Below, in pieces: positions 18,378 to 27,118 of a stretch of 64,000 nt of DNA. The stretch is from Kocuria sp. Lineage in GTDB: Bacteria > Actinomycetota > Actinomycetes > Actinomycetales > Micrococcaceae. The notes under the pieces were generated by a model, which saw only the letters and a program-made list of their open reading frames with translations, was not told the origin of the DNA and did no database searches. Location: contig NZ_JAUMTZ010000002.1 of the NCBI RefSeq assembly GCF_030530945.1, positions 1 to 64,000 of the forward strand, read 5' to 3'. The translations under genes were made by a program, and so were the position numbers. Position 1 is the first letter of the stretch, and the number at the start of each line of letters is the position of its first letter.

Positions 18378-18481
18378 GCCCACTCACTTCCGATCCTGGG
18401 GGGTGCTTTCTTCTGCGGGCCCCGGGTCCGGCGGGTGGAGTCCGGGGCGGGCGCCGGTCTCGGCTCCGTGCCCGTGGCGGG

Positions 18482-18718
18482 TCAGGCGGAGAGCAGCAGG
18501 GCCAGCGAGTTGATCTTGTCGGGGCGGAAGCCCGACCAGTGCTCGGTGGTGGTCTCCACCACGGGAACCTGCTGGTAGCCCAGGCCCACCACGTGCTCGT
18601 ACGCGGCGGTGTCCTCGGTGACGTCCACCACCGTGTAGTCGATGCCCTTCTTGGTGAGGGCACGGTAGGTGGCGTTGCACTGCACGCACGACGGCTTGGA
18701 ATACACGGTGACAGACAT
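18482..18718 (-). CDS. nrdH: NrdH redoxin
   Basis: NrdH is a small glutaredoxin-shaped, thioredoxin reductase-dependent reductant for NrdE. It has 78 residues with the active-site CVQC at 11-14 (SKPSCVQCNAT) and the NrdH-type C-terminal WSGFRPDKINSLALL. AAGGAG stands 8 bases before ATG. It is the first gene of nrdHIE, and its upstream region holds paired NrdR boxes and DnaA boxes. Confidence 0.96.
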   Translation of the reverse strand: MSVTVYSKPSCVQCNATYRALTKKGIDYTVVDVTEDTAAYEHVVGLGYQQVPVVETTTEHWSGFRPDKINSLALLLSA

Positions 18719-18817
18719 GGCCCATTCTCCTTGCGGGAAATCCCGATTCTCCGACGCTTCCGGGGCCGCTGGGCTCGTGATCCGGGTGGTGCGCCAGGTG
18801 GTTGAACAACTGCGTCA

Positions 18818-18867
18818 ATACTACATCTAGTGGCGCGCGAGGCCAGGACACCCAACATGATGTGGTC
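18818..18867 (-). promoter_or_regulatory. Putative paired NrdR boxes upstream of nrdH
   Basis: Two imperfect palindromes, ATACTACATCTAGTGG (18818-18833) and ACCCAACATGATGTGG (18850-18865), have centres 32 bp apart. The first fits the NrdR box core (C-W-A-N-A-T-N-T-W-G), the second less well. NrdR sites usually occur as such pairs about three helical turns apart in front of RNR genes. Confidence 0.7.
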
Positions 18868-18870
18868 GCC

Positions 18871-18969
18871 TGTTCCACAGGTGTCACGATGTTTTCCCCG
18901 CGTTGTCCACAGGACGGCCCGGCACCGCGCCGCACGATCCTGCGGTTTTCATGCTCCCCGTGTGGATAA
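18871..18969. promoter_or_regulatory. Cluster of DnaA boxes upstream of nrdH
   Basis: TGTGGATAA at 18961-18969 is a perfect DnaA box (reverse of TTATCCACA). TTGTCCACA at 18903-18911 equals the high-GC actinobacterial form. TGTTCCACA at 18871-18879 is a weaker match with two differences. They lie between the NrdR boxes and the neighbouring gene and could tie RNR expression to replication initiation. Confidence 0.6.
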
Positions 18970-19011
18970 GCGGCCGTCTCGCACGTCACGAAAATATTTC
19001 TCGGCGCGGTG

Positions 19012-19869
19012 TCAGCGACCGCGCAGGACGTCCTCCAGGGAGCGGGGTTCGTGGCCGGTGAGCTCCCGCACGTGGTCCGTGACCTCCGCGAGCTCTCCCG
19101 AGGCGATCGCCGTGTAGGTGGAGATCCAGGCCTCCAGCTCCCACGACTGCGGGTCCAGGACGGCGCGCGAGGCCCGCGCCTGCGCTAGGGTCTCCGCCTC
19201 GTAGCGGTGCTGCCGCCCCGTGACCCGGGTGAGCGTCTCCGCGACCTCCGCCAGGGTGAGCGCCTGCGGCCCGGTGAGGGTGTAGGCGTCCCGGAGGGCG
19301 GCCGCCGGTTCGGCGAGCACGGCCACGGCGGCGTCGACGACGTCCGCGCGCGCCACCGCGGCGACCCGCCCGCTGCCGGCGGGGCCGCGCAGCACCCGGT
19401 CCTCCCCCGCGAAGAGCGGGAAGACGTCCAGGTAGAAGTTGTCCCGCAGGAACACGTGCTCCAGCCCGGCGTCCGCGATGGCCCGTTCCGTGGCGTGGTG
19501 GGTGCGCGCGAAGGTGAAGGTGGCCCGCGGACCGGGGGCGGCGAAGGAGGTGTAGACCACCCGGCGCACCCCGGCCAGGGACAGCGCCCGGACCATGGCC
19601 AGCTGCTGCTGCTCGCGCTCGGCGGTCTCCGCGGCGGAGACCAGGAGCACGGTGTCCAGGCCCGTCAGTGAGGCCACAGCACCCTGGGGGTCCGCGAAGT
19701 CGAACTCCGCCGCGTCCAGCAGCCCGCCGGAGGCCGCGACCCGCTCGTCGAGCCGACGGGGTCCGCGGGCGAGCAGCCGGTGGGCGATGCCCCGTCGCTC
19801 CAGGGCCCGTGAGACACCTCCTCCAATGTGTCCGGTGGCTCCGGTGACTCCGATCCTGGTACCGGTCAT
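19012..19869 (-). CDS. NmrA/NAD(P)H-binding SDR family protein (QorB-like)
   Basis: A 285-residue atypical short-chain dehydrogenase-like protein. It opens with the dinucleotide-binding motif IGVTGATGHIGGGVSRALERRG. AEFDFADPQGAVASLTGLDTVLLVSA and VVYTSFAAPGPRATFTFARTHHATERAI follow, a pattern seen in NmrA-type proteins and the quinone oxidoreductase QorB. The C-terminal part, about residues 190-285, has the substrate-domain style AYTLTGPQALTLAEVAETL. The exact substrate cannot be read. ATG 19869 gives the standard N-terminus. No operon partner is evident; the gene lies between nrdH and the App1-like gene. Confidence 0.85.
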   Translation of the reverse strand: MTGTRIGVTGATGHIGGGVSRALERRGIAHRLLARGPRRLDERVAASGGLLDAAEFDFADPQGAVASLTGLDTVLLVSAAETAEREQQQLAMVRALSLAGVRRVVYTSFAAPGPRATFTFARTHHATERAIADAGLEHVFLRDNFYLDVFPLFAGEDRVLRGPAGSGRVAAVARADVVDAAVAVLAEPAAALRDAYTLTGPQALTLAEVAETLTRVTGRQHRYEAETLAQARASRAVLDPQSWELEAWISTYTAIASGELAEVTDHVRELTGHEPRSLEDVLRGR

Positions 19870-20134
19870 GGCATGTTCTCCGTTCGATGGTGGGGGTTCC
19901 GCCGCGAGGCGCCGGCGGGGCGCCCGGGGAGGGAATGACGAGGGGCGGAGCGGAAAGCCGCAACGGAGCGAGGGATCGCCGGGCGGAGGCCCGTCGCCGA
20001 GGCCGCATGCGGTGGAGGCGGCGCCCACGGAGCGGCGTGTGCCCGTGAGCAGGGCGCCCCTGGGCAGGGTGTCCGCCGACAGGGCGGCCACCGGCACGGG
20101 TGGCGCACCCCGGCGAGCGCAGGGCGGGGGTGGC

Positions 20135-21208
20135 TCAGAGCAGCCCGGCGTCCCGCAGCTGGTCCGAGATCGAGGCGCCGTCGTTGGCCTCGATCCACAC
20201 GAAACCCTCGGGGACCGAGGTGACCCGGTGCCCGTCGCTGACCCGCGCACCGGAGGCGAGGACGGCCTCGGCGGGTGAGAGGTTGCGGATCACGATGGCG
20301 GCCACGGACTCCGGGTGGCGCTGGGCGAACCCGGAGTAGATCTGCGGGTCGTGCTGGCCGTCGTCCCCGATGAGGATCCACTTCACGTGGGGGAAGTTGC
20401 GGGCCAGGCGCTGGAGGTTCTGGACCTTGTGCTGGGAGCCGGAGCGGAACCAGCGTTCGGTGGTGGGGCCCCAGTCGGTCAGCAGCAGCGCACCGGCGGG
20501 GTAGGCGTTGCGGGTGAGGAAGCGGCGCAGCGTGGGCGCCACGTTCCACGCACCCGTGGAGAGGTAGAGGAACGGGGCGTGCGGGTGCTTGCGGTGCAGC
20601 CGGTCCATCATGGTGGACATCCCCGGGGTGGGGGTGCGCGCGTGCTCGTTGGCCACGAAGGAGTTCCACGCGGCGAGCAGGGGTCGGGGCAGGGCGGTGA
20701 CCATCACCGTGTCGTCGACGTCGCACACGACACCCAGGTGCTGCTGGTCCGAGACCACGGTGACGGTGGCCTCCGTGACCTCGGAGCCCTCCGCCTGCAT
20801 GTAGATGGTGTGGACTCCGGGCGCCATGGAGACGTTGAGGTCCACGTCGATCACACCGCCCTTGTCCGCCACGAAGTGGAACTCGTGGTCCCCCAGCCAC
20901 ACGTTGACGTGGGCGAAGGCGTAGGGCACGGAGGAGAACGAGCGCCAGCCGCGGATGGACTCGGCGGCGTCGTCCGTCTCGGCGACGAGCGAGCGGGTCT
21001 TGAGCAGCACCCGCCCCAGTGCCCGGACGTAGCGGGGACTGCCGTAGCCGTCGAAGGCGAGCATGGTGGGGATGTCCCCCCGTTGCAGGGCACGGCCCTG
21101 CCGCCACCGCTGCAGCTTCTGGTCGAAGCGGTAGCCGACGTTGATGGCCCGCTCCGTGACCTGGTCCACGGAGGGCAGCAGTTCCCCTCCGCCGGTGTTC
21201 TTCGCCAT
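20135..21208 (-). CDS. App1-like phosphatidate phosphatase domain protein (DUF2183)
   Basis: A 357-residue protein whose central segment LGVVCDVDDTVMVTALPRPLLAAWNSF carries the HAD-type DxDxT catalytic motif of the App1 (DUF2183) family, named after a yeast actin-patch phosphatidate phosphatase. Further family signatures are FLYLSTGAWNVAPTLRRFL, LLTDWGPT and WILIGDDGQHDPQIY (the third acidic motif). No signal peptide or membrane segment is seen, so it is probably cytoplasmic. The bacterial substrate is unknown. A 265-bp gap to the NmrA-type gene holds no visible gene. Confidence 0.88.
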   Translation of the reverse strand: MAKNTGGGELLPSVDQVTERAINVGYRFDQKLQRWRQGRALQRGDIPTMLAFDGYGSPRYVRALGRVLLKTRSLVAETDDAAESIRGWRSFSSVPYAFAHVNVWLGDHEFHFVADKGGVIDVDLNVSMAPGVHTIYMQAEGSEVTEATVTVVSDQQHLGVVCDVDDTVMVTALPRPLLAAWNSFVANEHARTPTPGMSTMMDRLHRKHPHAPFLYLSTGAWNVAPTLRRFLTRNAYPAGALLLTDWGPTTERWFRSGSQHKVQNLQRLARNFPHVKWILIGDDGQHDPQIYSGFAQRHPESVAAIVIRNLSPAEAVLASGARVSDGHRVTSVPEGFVWIEANDGASISDQLRDAGLL

Positions 21209-21271
21209 GGCTCACAGTGTTCCACAGCCCCGGGTGTGCCATGCTCCTCGCCTTTCCGCAGGCAGCCCGTG

Positions 21272-24200
21272 TCATCGCGCCCCGGCTCCCCCGACGGCGG
21301 TGGGCGCGGGTGCGGAGTCCCGAGCGTCCGCGTCCCGGGTGTCCCTGCCCCGGGGGTCGGCTCGGCGGGACCCCGGGGACGAGGGCGGCTGGCTGCCCTG
21401 CCGCCGCGGTGGCCGGGAGGCCGCGGGCCGGGATCCCAGCAGCGTGTGGGGGTCCGGAAGCTCCTCGGGGCGGGAGAGGTCCCAGGCCCGGATGGCCTGG
21501 ATGCCGATCCCGCGGGGGCCGGTGCGGCGGGTGTGGCCGTGGACGAGCAGCAGCACGGGGGCGAAGAGGACCCCGCCGGAAGCGGCCTGGGCCTCGTCGA
21601 AGAACGTGCAGTCCACGGCGCCCGTGCCGTCGTCCAGGGAGATGAACACCACCCGCCTGCCGCTGCGCATGGGCGGGGTCATGGTGGAGACCCGCACACC
21701 GGCGACCACCACCTCGCTGCCGGTGCGCAGCCCCAGCAGGTCCTCGGCACGGGTGGCCCCGTAGGCGCGCATGAGCTGCGCGTGGGAGTCCATGAGGTGG
21801 GCGCTGACTTCGATGCCCATGGTCTCGACCTCTGCGCGCACCCGTTCCTGCGGGGAGGGCTCGGGCAGCCGTGCGGGCACGGAGGTCAGGTCCACGTCCC
21901 CCAGGGGCAGTGCGAGCTGGCCCTCACCCGGCCCGGAGCCCCCCGCCGGTCCTCGGCCGGCGGGCCGGTCTGCGCGATCGGTGAGGAACTGGACCATGTC
22001 CGCGTGGGAGGCACGGGCACCGGAGCCGCGCAGCAGGGAGTCCAGTGCCCCGGCGGCGGCCAGGCGCTGGAGGCTGCGGCGCGAGGGCCGGGCGCGCACC
22101 CGCAGCTCCGCGAGCGTGGTGTAGGGCTGGCCGGCCAGGATCCGCCGGATCTCGGCCGCGCTGATGCCGTTGACCGCGCCGAGGGACATGCGGATCCCCC
22201 AGGCGCCGTCCTGGGTGTGCGGGATCCCGGCCTCCAGGTCCCCGGAGGTCACCGTCCCGGGGCGGGGGGTGACCGGCTCCACCCTGTGGTGCTCCCCGCT
22301 GCGGTTCACGTCCGGGCCGAGCACGGGGATCCCCATGCGCCGGGCCTCCCCCACGAGCAGCCGCGCGGGATACATGCCGGGATCGTGCTCCCACACCCCG
22401 GCCATGAATGCCTCCGGGTGGTGGGTCTTCAGCCACGCCGACTGGTAGGTGGGCACGGCGAAGGCCACCCCGTGGGCCTTGCAGAACCCGAAGCTGCCGA
22501 ACGCGTGCAGGATCTGCCACACGGTGTCCACGACGTCCCGGGTGTAGCCGCGAGCGCGTGCCCCCTCCCGGAACGCATCCTCCACGGGTGCCTCGGCGTC
22601 CGACCCGAGAAGGCGCCGCCAGACGTCGGCACGGCCGAGACCGCACCCGGTCATGCGGTCCATGATGCGCATGATCTGCTCGTGGTACACGGCCACGCCA
22701 CGGGTCTCGGCGAGGATCTCCTGCAGGTCCGGGTGGGGGTAGACGGGGGTGGACCAGCCGTGGCGGGCGTTGAGGTAGGGCCGGACCATGTTGGCCTGCA
22801 TGGGCCCGGGGCGGAACAGGGAGATGTCCACGACGAGGTCGTTGAACTCCTCCGGGGCCATGGTGCCGATGAGCTCGCGCTGCCCGGGGGACTCGATCTG
22901 GAAGCAGCCGAGGGTGTGGGTGGAGCTGATCAGGCGGAAGGTGTCGGGGTCGTCGCGCGGCATGGCGTCGAGGTCCGGGGGCGGTTCGTGGGGGTGCAGC
23001 CGCGTGATCTCCGCGACGGCGTGGGCCAGGGTGGACTGCATGCGCACGCCCAGGACGTCGAGCTTGATGAGGCCCATGGGGTCCATGTCGTGCTTGTCGT
23101 ACTGGGACATGGGCAGCCCGGTGCCGCTGGCCTGGACGGGTGTGCGCCGCAGCAGGGTGGTGTCGGAGAGGATGACGCCGCACGGGTGCATGGAGATGTG
23201 GCGGGGCAGGCGGTCGAGGCGCTCGGTGAGGTCCACGAGCAGGTCCATCTGCCGGTTGTCCCTGAGCCGCTGCGCCAGCGGTGCGAGTTCGGGGCGGCGG
23301 GTGATCTCCGTGCGCAGGGTGGCGCCGGGCACCCGCCACAGCTGGCCCGCTACCTGGTCCACGTCCCGGGGGCCCATTCCCAGGGCGAGTCCGGCGTCTC
23401 GGACGGCGCCGCGGGAGCGGTAGGCGTTCTGCATGCTCATGAGGCTCACCCGCTGCGCCCCGAAGCGCTCGAAGATCCGGTGGTAGACCTCGTGGCGGCG
23501 GGCGCTCTCCATGTCGATGTCGATGTCCGGCAGGCTGGGGCGCAACGGGGAGAGGAAGCGCTCGAACACGAGGTCGTACTCGAGGGGGTCCGCCGGGGAG
23601 ATCCCGAGCAGGTGCACCACCAGCGAGGAGACCCCGGAGCCGCGGGCGGCGTGGCGCACCCCCATGGTGCTCATCAGCTCCGAGACCTCTCCCACGGTGA
23701 GGAAGTAGCCGGCGAAGCCGAGGTGGGAGACCACGGCCAGCTCCCGTTCCAGGCGTCCGCGCAGGGACTCCCGGTTGAGCCCGGGCACCGTGCGGTCCCA
23801 GTCCTCCCCGCCGTGCAGCCGGGCGAGTCCGGTGTAGCAGCGCCGGGCGAGCTCACGGTCCGGGTCCCCGCTCACCCCGAGCACCGAGGCCTCGGGGATG
23901 ACGGGGGTTCCCACCCCGAGGTCATCCCGCAGGTCGAGGACGCACCGCTCAGCGAGGTGCTGGGTGTCCGCGAGCAGCCTGGCCGCACCGGTGTCCGGGT
24001 CCCCGGAGGCGCTCGTGATCTCACGGGCCAGGCGGGTCATCCTGTCCTCGTCCTTGAGCCATCCCTGCCCGTTGGGCTGCAGCACTCCCCGGTCCGTTCC
24101 GGCGAGCTCGTCGAGGGACATGAGGGTGCGGGCGGCGTCGAGCACGTCCGCGGTCACGGCCTGACCCGGGTGGGCGTAGCGCACGGCGTTGGTCAGCACC

Positions 24201-24943
24201 ACGGGCAGGTGCGCGGCGCGCCCGATCTCGTGCATCCGCACCGCGTGCCCGGTGCTCACCGGCGCCCCCTGGGGTGCCAGGTGGTTCACGGTCTCCACCA
24301 CGAGGCAGTGGTCGGGCAGCAGCGCCCGCCAGCGCCCCAGGGCGGCGCGCGCGGCGTGGTAGTGCCGGCGCACCAGCAGCCGGCCCACGTCCGAGTCCGG
24401 CCCCACCAGCACCACGAGCCCGGGGCTCCCGCCGGCCGCCGCCCGGTGGACGTGGCGGGCGATCTGGGCCACGGTGAGCCCGATGGGATGGGCCACCCCG
24501 CGGTCGTGGGCACGGTGCGCGGCCGAGACCAGCCGGCACAGCGCCGCGTACCCGGCTCCCGCGTTGTGGCCCGTGGCCAGCACCACCACCCGGCCGGCCA
24601 CACGGGGCACCCGGGGCCCACGAGTGCCGTGCCCGCCGCCGCCCGGGGACCCGGCGCGGCCACCGGCCGCTCCGCCCACACGGCCGCCCCCACGACCGCC
24701 CGCCGCGGATGCCGGTGCGACAGGTGGCGCGCCCAGCAGGGCGAGGTCCACTCCGAGGACGGGGCCGAGGCCGTGCTCCCGGCATGCCAGGACGTGCTTC
24801 ACGGCACCGTAGAGACCGTCCCGGTCCGTGCACGCGAGGATCTCCGCCTTCTGCGCGGCGGCGGTCCGGGCGAGCTCCTCGGGGCGCGCCACGCCGTAGT
24901 GGGCACTGAACGCGGAGGCCACGTGGAGGTGGGGGAACGGCAT
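21272..24943 (-). CDS. dnaE2: Error-prone DNA polymerase III alpha, DnaE2
   Basis: DnaE2 performs damage-induced mutagenic synthesis. It has 1223 residues. The PHP domain begins MPFPHLHVASAFSAHYGVA, and LACTDRDGLYGAVKHV follows. The polymerase core has LPDIDIDMES with two catalytic aspartates near residue 475 and the third in GLIKLDVLG near 627. HHPEAF-type thumb motifs, an OB fold (about 1040-1140: VVVAGVRVSTM) and a Pro/Arg-rich tail follow. A roughly 45-residue Gly/Arg/Pro-rich insertion interrupts the PHP region near residues 70-115. A LexA box ends 8 bp before the ATG, which leaves little room for a ribosome site and suggests a leaderless message. No imuA/imuB is nearby. Confidence 0.95.
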   Translation of the reverse strand: MPFPHLHVASAFSAHYGVARPEELARTAAAQKAEILACTDRDGLYGAVKHVLACREHGLGPVLGVDLALLGAPPVAPASAAGGRGGGRVGGAAGGRAGSPGGGGHGTRGPRVPRVAGRVVVLATGHNAGAGYAALCRLVSAAHRAHDRGVAHPIGLTVAQIARHVHRAAAGGSPGLVVLVGPDSDVGRLLVRRHYHAARAALGRWRALLPDHCLVVETVNHLAPQGAPVSTGHAVRMHEIGRAAHLPVVLTNAVRYAHPGQAVTADVLDAARTLMSLDELAGTDRGVLQPNGQGWLKDEDRMTRLAREITSASGDPDTGAARLLADTQHLAERCVLDLRDDLGVGTPVIPEASVLGVSGDPDRELARRCYTGLARLHGGEDWDRTVPGLNRESLRGRLERELAVVSHLGFAGYFLTVGEVSELMSTMGVRHAARGSGVSSLVVHLLGISPADPLEYDLVFERFLSPLRPSLPDIDIDMESARRHEVYHRIFERFGAQRVSLMSMQNAYRSRGAVRDAGLALGMGPRDVDQVAGQLWRVPGATLRTEITRRPELAPLAQRLRDNRQMDLLVDLTERLDRLPRHISMHPCGVILSDTTLLRRTPVQASGTGLPMSQYDKHDMDPMGLIKLDVLGVRMQSTLAHAVAEITRLHPHEPPPDLDAMPRDDPDTFRLISSTHTLGCFQIESPGQRELIGTMAPEEFNDLVVDISLFRPGPMQANMVRPYLNARHGWSTPVYPHPDLQEILAETRGVAVYHEQIMRIMDRMTGCGLGRADVWRRLLGSDAEAPVEDAFREGARARGYTRDVVDTVWQILHAFGSFGFCKAHGVAFAVPTYQSAWLKTHHPEAFMAGVWEHDPGMYPARLLVGEARRMGIPVLGPDVNRSGEHHRVEPVTPRPGTVTSGDLEAGIPHTQDGAWGIRMSLGAVNGISAAEIRRILAGQPYTTLAELRVRARPSRRSLQRLAAAGALDSLLRGSGARASHADMVQFLTDRADRPAGRGPAGGSGPGEGQLALPLGDVDLTSVPARLPEPSPQERVRAEVETMGIEVSAHLMDSHAQLMRAYGATRAEDLLGLRTGSEVVVAGVRVSTMTPPMRSGRRVVFISLDDGTGAVDCTFFDEAQAASGGVLFAPVLLLVHGHTRRTGPRGIGIQAIRAWDLSRPEELPDPHTLLGSRPAASRPPRRQGSQPPSSPGSRRADPRGRDTRDADARDSAPAPTAVGGAGAR

Positions 24944-24951
24944 ACCCGTAT

Positions 24952-24967
24952 TCGAATCTTTGTTCGA
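24952..24967 (-). promoter_or_regulatory. LexA (SOS) box of dnaE2
   Basis: TCGAATCTTTGTTCGA matches the actinobacterial LexA consensus TCGAAC-N4-GTTCGA with one difference. It lies 8 bp upstream of the dnaE2 ATG. Confidence 0.9.
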
Positions 24968-25028
24968 AGATTTGTCAACCACGCACTCCGCCGCGGCAGG
25001 TCTGCGCACACGGGCATGAGTGGCACGG

Positions 25029-25448
25029 TCAGGGGCTGACACGAAGCACCTGCCACCAGCCCGTGGCCTGGTCGCGCGTGAGGTCGAAGGTGCGGATGAT
25101 CCCCGCCTCGGCGGGTGCGGCCTGGACCCGCCAGTACTCGCGGTCCACCACACTGGTGGCACTCTCCCGGGGCACGCGCTCCTCCGTGTCCCACCAGTTG
25201 CACCGCTCGAACCAGTGGATGACGGGCTGGAGCACCCGCAGCTCGCGTCCCCGGTAGACCAGTGCGCAGGGATCAAGGGCGGCGTTGCAGCGCACGGCCA
25301 CCCCCTCTGGGCGGGAGTGCGACGGGGGCCCCACCGCCGGCTCCCCCACCTCTGGGACACCCCCGCCGATGACGGGCACCCCGGCCCAGGGGTCCTCGCA
25401 CCGCACGACCCCGGCCTTGTGGATCTCCCTCGCGTCCAGCGCGGTCAT
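25029..25448 (-). CDS. DUF6504 family protein, SOS-regulated
   Basis: A 139-residue protein. The C-terminal part, from about residue 70 on, reads RVLQPVIHWFERCNWWD, then YWRVQAAPAEAGIIRTFDL and WWQVLRV. That is the DUF6504 pattern commonly found beside dnaE2 or imuB genes in actinobacteria. The N-terminal half (MTALDAREIHKAGVVRCEDPWAG) is unrecognised. It lies immediately upstream of dnaE2 on the same strand with its own LexA box 23 bp before the ATG, so a role in damage-induced mutagenesis is inferred. Biochemical function is unknown. Confidence 0.8.
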   Translation of the reverse strand: MTALDAREIHKAGVVRCEDPWAGVPVIGGGVPEVGEPAVGPPSHSRPEGVAVRCNAALDPCALVYRGRELRVLQPVIHWFERCNWWDTEERVPRESATSVVDREYWRVQAAPAEAGIIRTFDLTRDQATGWWQVLRVSP

Positions 25449-25470
25449 GGTGGACCACTCCCCTTCGCAT

Positions 25471-25486
25471 TCGAAGATGTGTTCGA
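25471..25486 (-). promoter_or_regulatory. LexA (SOS) box of the DUF6504 gene
   Basis: TCGAAGATGTGTTCGA matches TCGAAC-N4-GTTCGA with one difference and lies 23 bp upstream of the ATG at 25448. Confidence 0.9.
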
Positions 25487-25624
25487 TACGAAAGACGGTG
25501 CCAAGGCGGTCCGACACGCATAAGCGACCCGCGGCGTCGTCCGCCGTGCAGGTGTGCCCGGAACGGGACGAGCCGGGAGGGCACGCGGGGAGCCGGTCCT
25601 CGCGAGACAGGGGCGGAGGGGTGG

Positions 25625-27115
25625 TCAGGCCTCGAAGAGTCCGCGGCCGATGTAGTCCCCCGGGTCCTCGGAGACGCCCGGTGGAACGGCGAAGAGCCCG
25701 GAGCCGGTGTGGCGGAGGTACTCGCTCAGCGCGTCCTCGCGGGCGAGCTTGTTCTGCAGGGGCACGAAGCCCGTGGCCGGGTCCTTGACCATGGCGATGA
25801 AGAACAGGCCCACGTCCATGTTGCCCAGGGTGTCGGTGCCGTCCGCGTAGTTGTAGCCGCGGCGCAGCATCTGCACACCGCCGTTGCTGTCCGGGTGCGC
25901 CAGGCGCACGTGGGAGTCCGCGGGGACGATCGGCTGGTTGCCCGAGCCCATCATGGTCAGGTCCACGGGGGTGAACTCCTCGCCCCCGGACAGCGGGGCA
26001 CCCGTGCCCTTGGTGCGCCCCACGATCTTCTCCTGCCCGGAGAGGGACTCCCGGTCCCACGTCTCCAGGATCATGCGGATCCGCCGGGCCACCAGGTAGG
26101 TGCCGCCCCGGAGCCAGGAGTCGTCCGTGACCCACACGTGGTCGTGGATCGCGCCGGTGTCCTCGGCCTTGAGGTTGGCCGTGCCGTCCTTGAACCCGAA
26201 GAGGTTCCGGGGCGTGGTCTGCTCGGTGGAGGTCGAGGAGGTGCGCCCGAACCCCAGCTGCATCCAGCGGGTGGAGACCACCCCGAAGCCCATGCGGATC
26301 AGGTTGTGCACGGCGTGGACGGCCACCTGGGGGTCGTCGGCGCAGGCCTGGATGCACAGGTCCCCGCCCGTGCGGGCGTCCTCCAGCCGGTCCCCCGGGA
26401 AGTGGGGCAGCTCCACCAGGCCCTTCGGGAGGTGGCGCGCGAGACCGAAGCGGTCCTTGCCGGAGGCGTCCCGGAACAGGGAGCGCCCGAATCCCACGGT
26501 CACGGTCAGGTGGGCCGCGCTGAGGTCGTGGGCCTCGCCCGTGTCCTGGGGCGGTGCGTACTCGGAGCCGCCGTCGAAGCCGGTCTCGGTGACGTCCAGG
26601 CCCCGGGTGATCCGCCGGCACGCGGCCGTCCACCTCGTGAGCAGGGCGACCAGCTCGTCGCGGTCCTCGGTGAGCACGTTGAGGGACGCGAAGCACAGCC
26701 GGTCCTGGGCGGGCGTCACGATCCCGGCCTGGTGCTCGCCGTGGAACTCCACGACGTCGTCGGGCTCGTCCCCGCCCAGGGCGTCTCCGACCGCGGCTGC
26801 AGCCGGGGGCCCGGCCAGACCCAGACCGGCGCCCACCGCGAGCGCACCGGCCCCGGTGCCGAAGAGGGCCCGCCGGGAGACGCCGCGGCGTTCCCGGGCC
26901 TCCGAAACCCGTCCGGGGTCCTCCGCGCCGGAGGTGACCCCCGGGCGGTCTCCCGCGGGCAGGGTCCCGGCGCTCGCCCAGGGCGCCCGGGCGGCGTCGG
27001 CCTCCCTGCTGGTGCCGGGTTCCTGGGCAGGGCCGGGAGGCTGCGCGGTGCCGGGGTTCTCGGAGCGGCTCCCGGGACGACGCCGGGCGCGGCCCCGGGG
27101 GCGATCCGGGGACAT
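25625..27115 (-). CDS. efeB: Dye-decolorising haem peroxidase of the ferrous uptake system
   Basis: EfeB is the Tat-exported haem peroxidase of EfeUOB. The 496-residue protein has a twin-arginine signal (SRRALFGTGAGALAVGAGLGLAG, Arg 81-82). The DyP fold shows GFGRSLF, the distal-site motif GFKDGTANL (GXXDG type) and the proximal histidine region DSHVRLAHP, with a late GLFFIAMVKDPATGFVPLQNKL. Unusually, about 78 Pro/Arg-rich residues precede the Tat motif, and no GTG or ATG nearer the motif was found. It starts 3 bp after the efeO stop, and the three efe genes form one operon. Confidence 0.95.
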   Translation of the reverse strand: MSPDRPRGRARRRPGSRSENPGTAQPPGPAQEPGTSREADAARAPWASAGTLPAGDRPGVTSGAEDPGRVSEARERRGVSRRALFGTGAGALAVGAGLGLAGPPAAAAVGDALGGDEPDDVVEFHGEHQAGIVTPAQDRLCFASLNVLTEDRDELVALLTRWTAACRRITRGLDVTETGFDGGSEYAPPQDTGEAHDLSAAHLTVTVGFGRSLFRDASGKDRFGLARHLPKGLVELPHFPGDRLEDARTGGDLCIQACADDPQVAVHAVHNLIRMGFGVVSTRWMQLGFGRTSSTSTEQTTPRNLFGFKDGTANLKAEDTGAIHDHVWVTDDSWLRGGTYLVARRIRMILETWDRESLSGQEKIVGRTKGTGAPLSGGEEFTPVDLTMMGSGNQPIVPADSHVRLAHPDSNGGVQMLRRGYNYADGTDTLGNMDVGLFFIAMVKDPATGFVPLQNKLAREDALSEYLRHTGSGLFAVPPGVSEDPGDYIGRGLFEA

Positions 27116-27118
27116 CGA

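Noticed and set aside
19870..20134. Possible small gene between the NmrA-type and App1-like genes
   Set aside because: Only compositionally open frames are present, with no start plus ribosome site and no recognisable protein.
20315..25039. Very long plus-strand open frame opposite dnaE2
   Set aside because: In DNA of about 72% G+C, the frames opposite real genes stay open. Its translation is Gly/His/Val-rich with no motif, whereas the minus strand encodes an unmistakable DnaE2.
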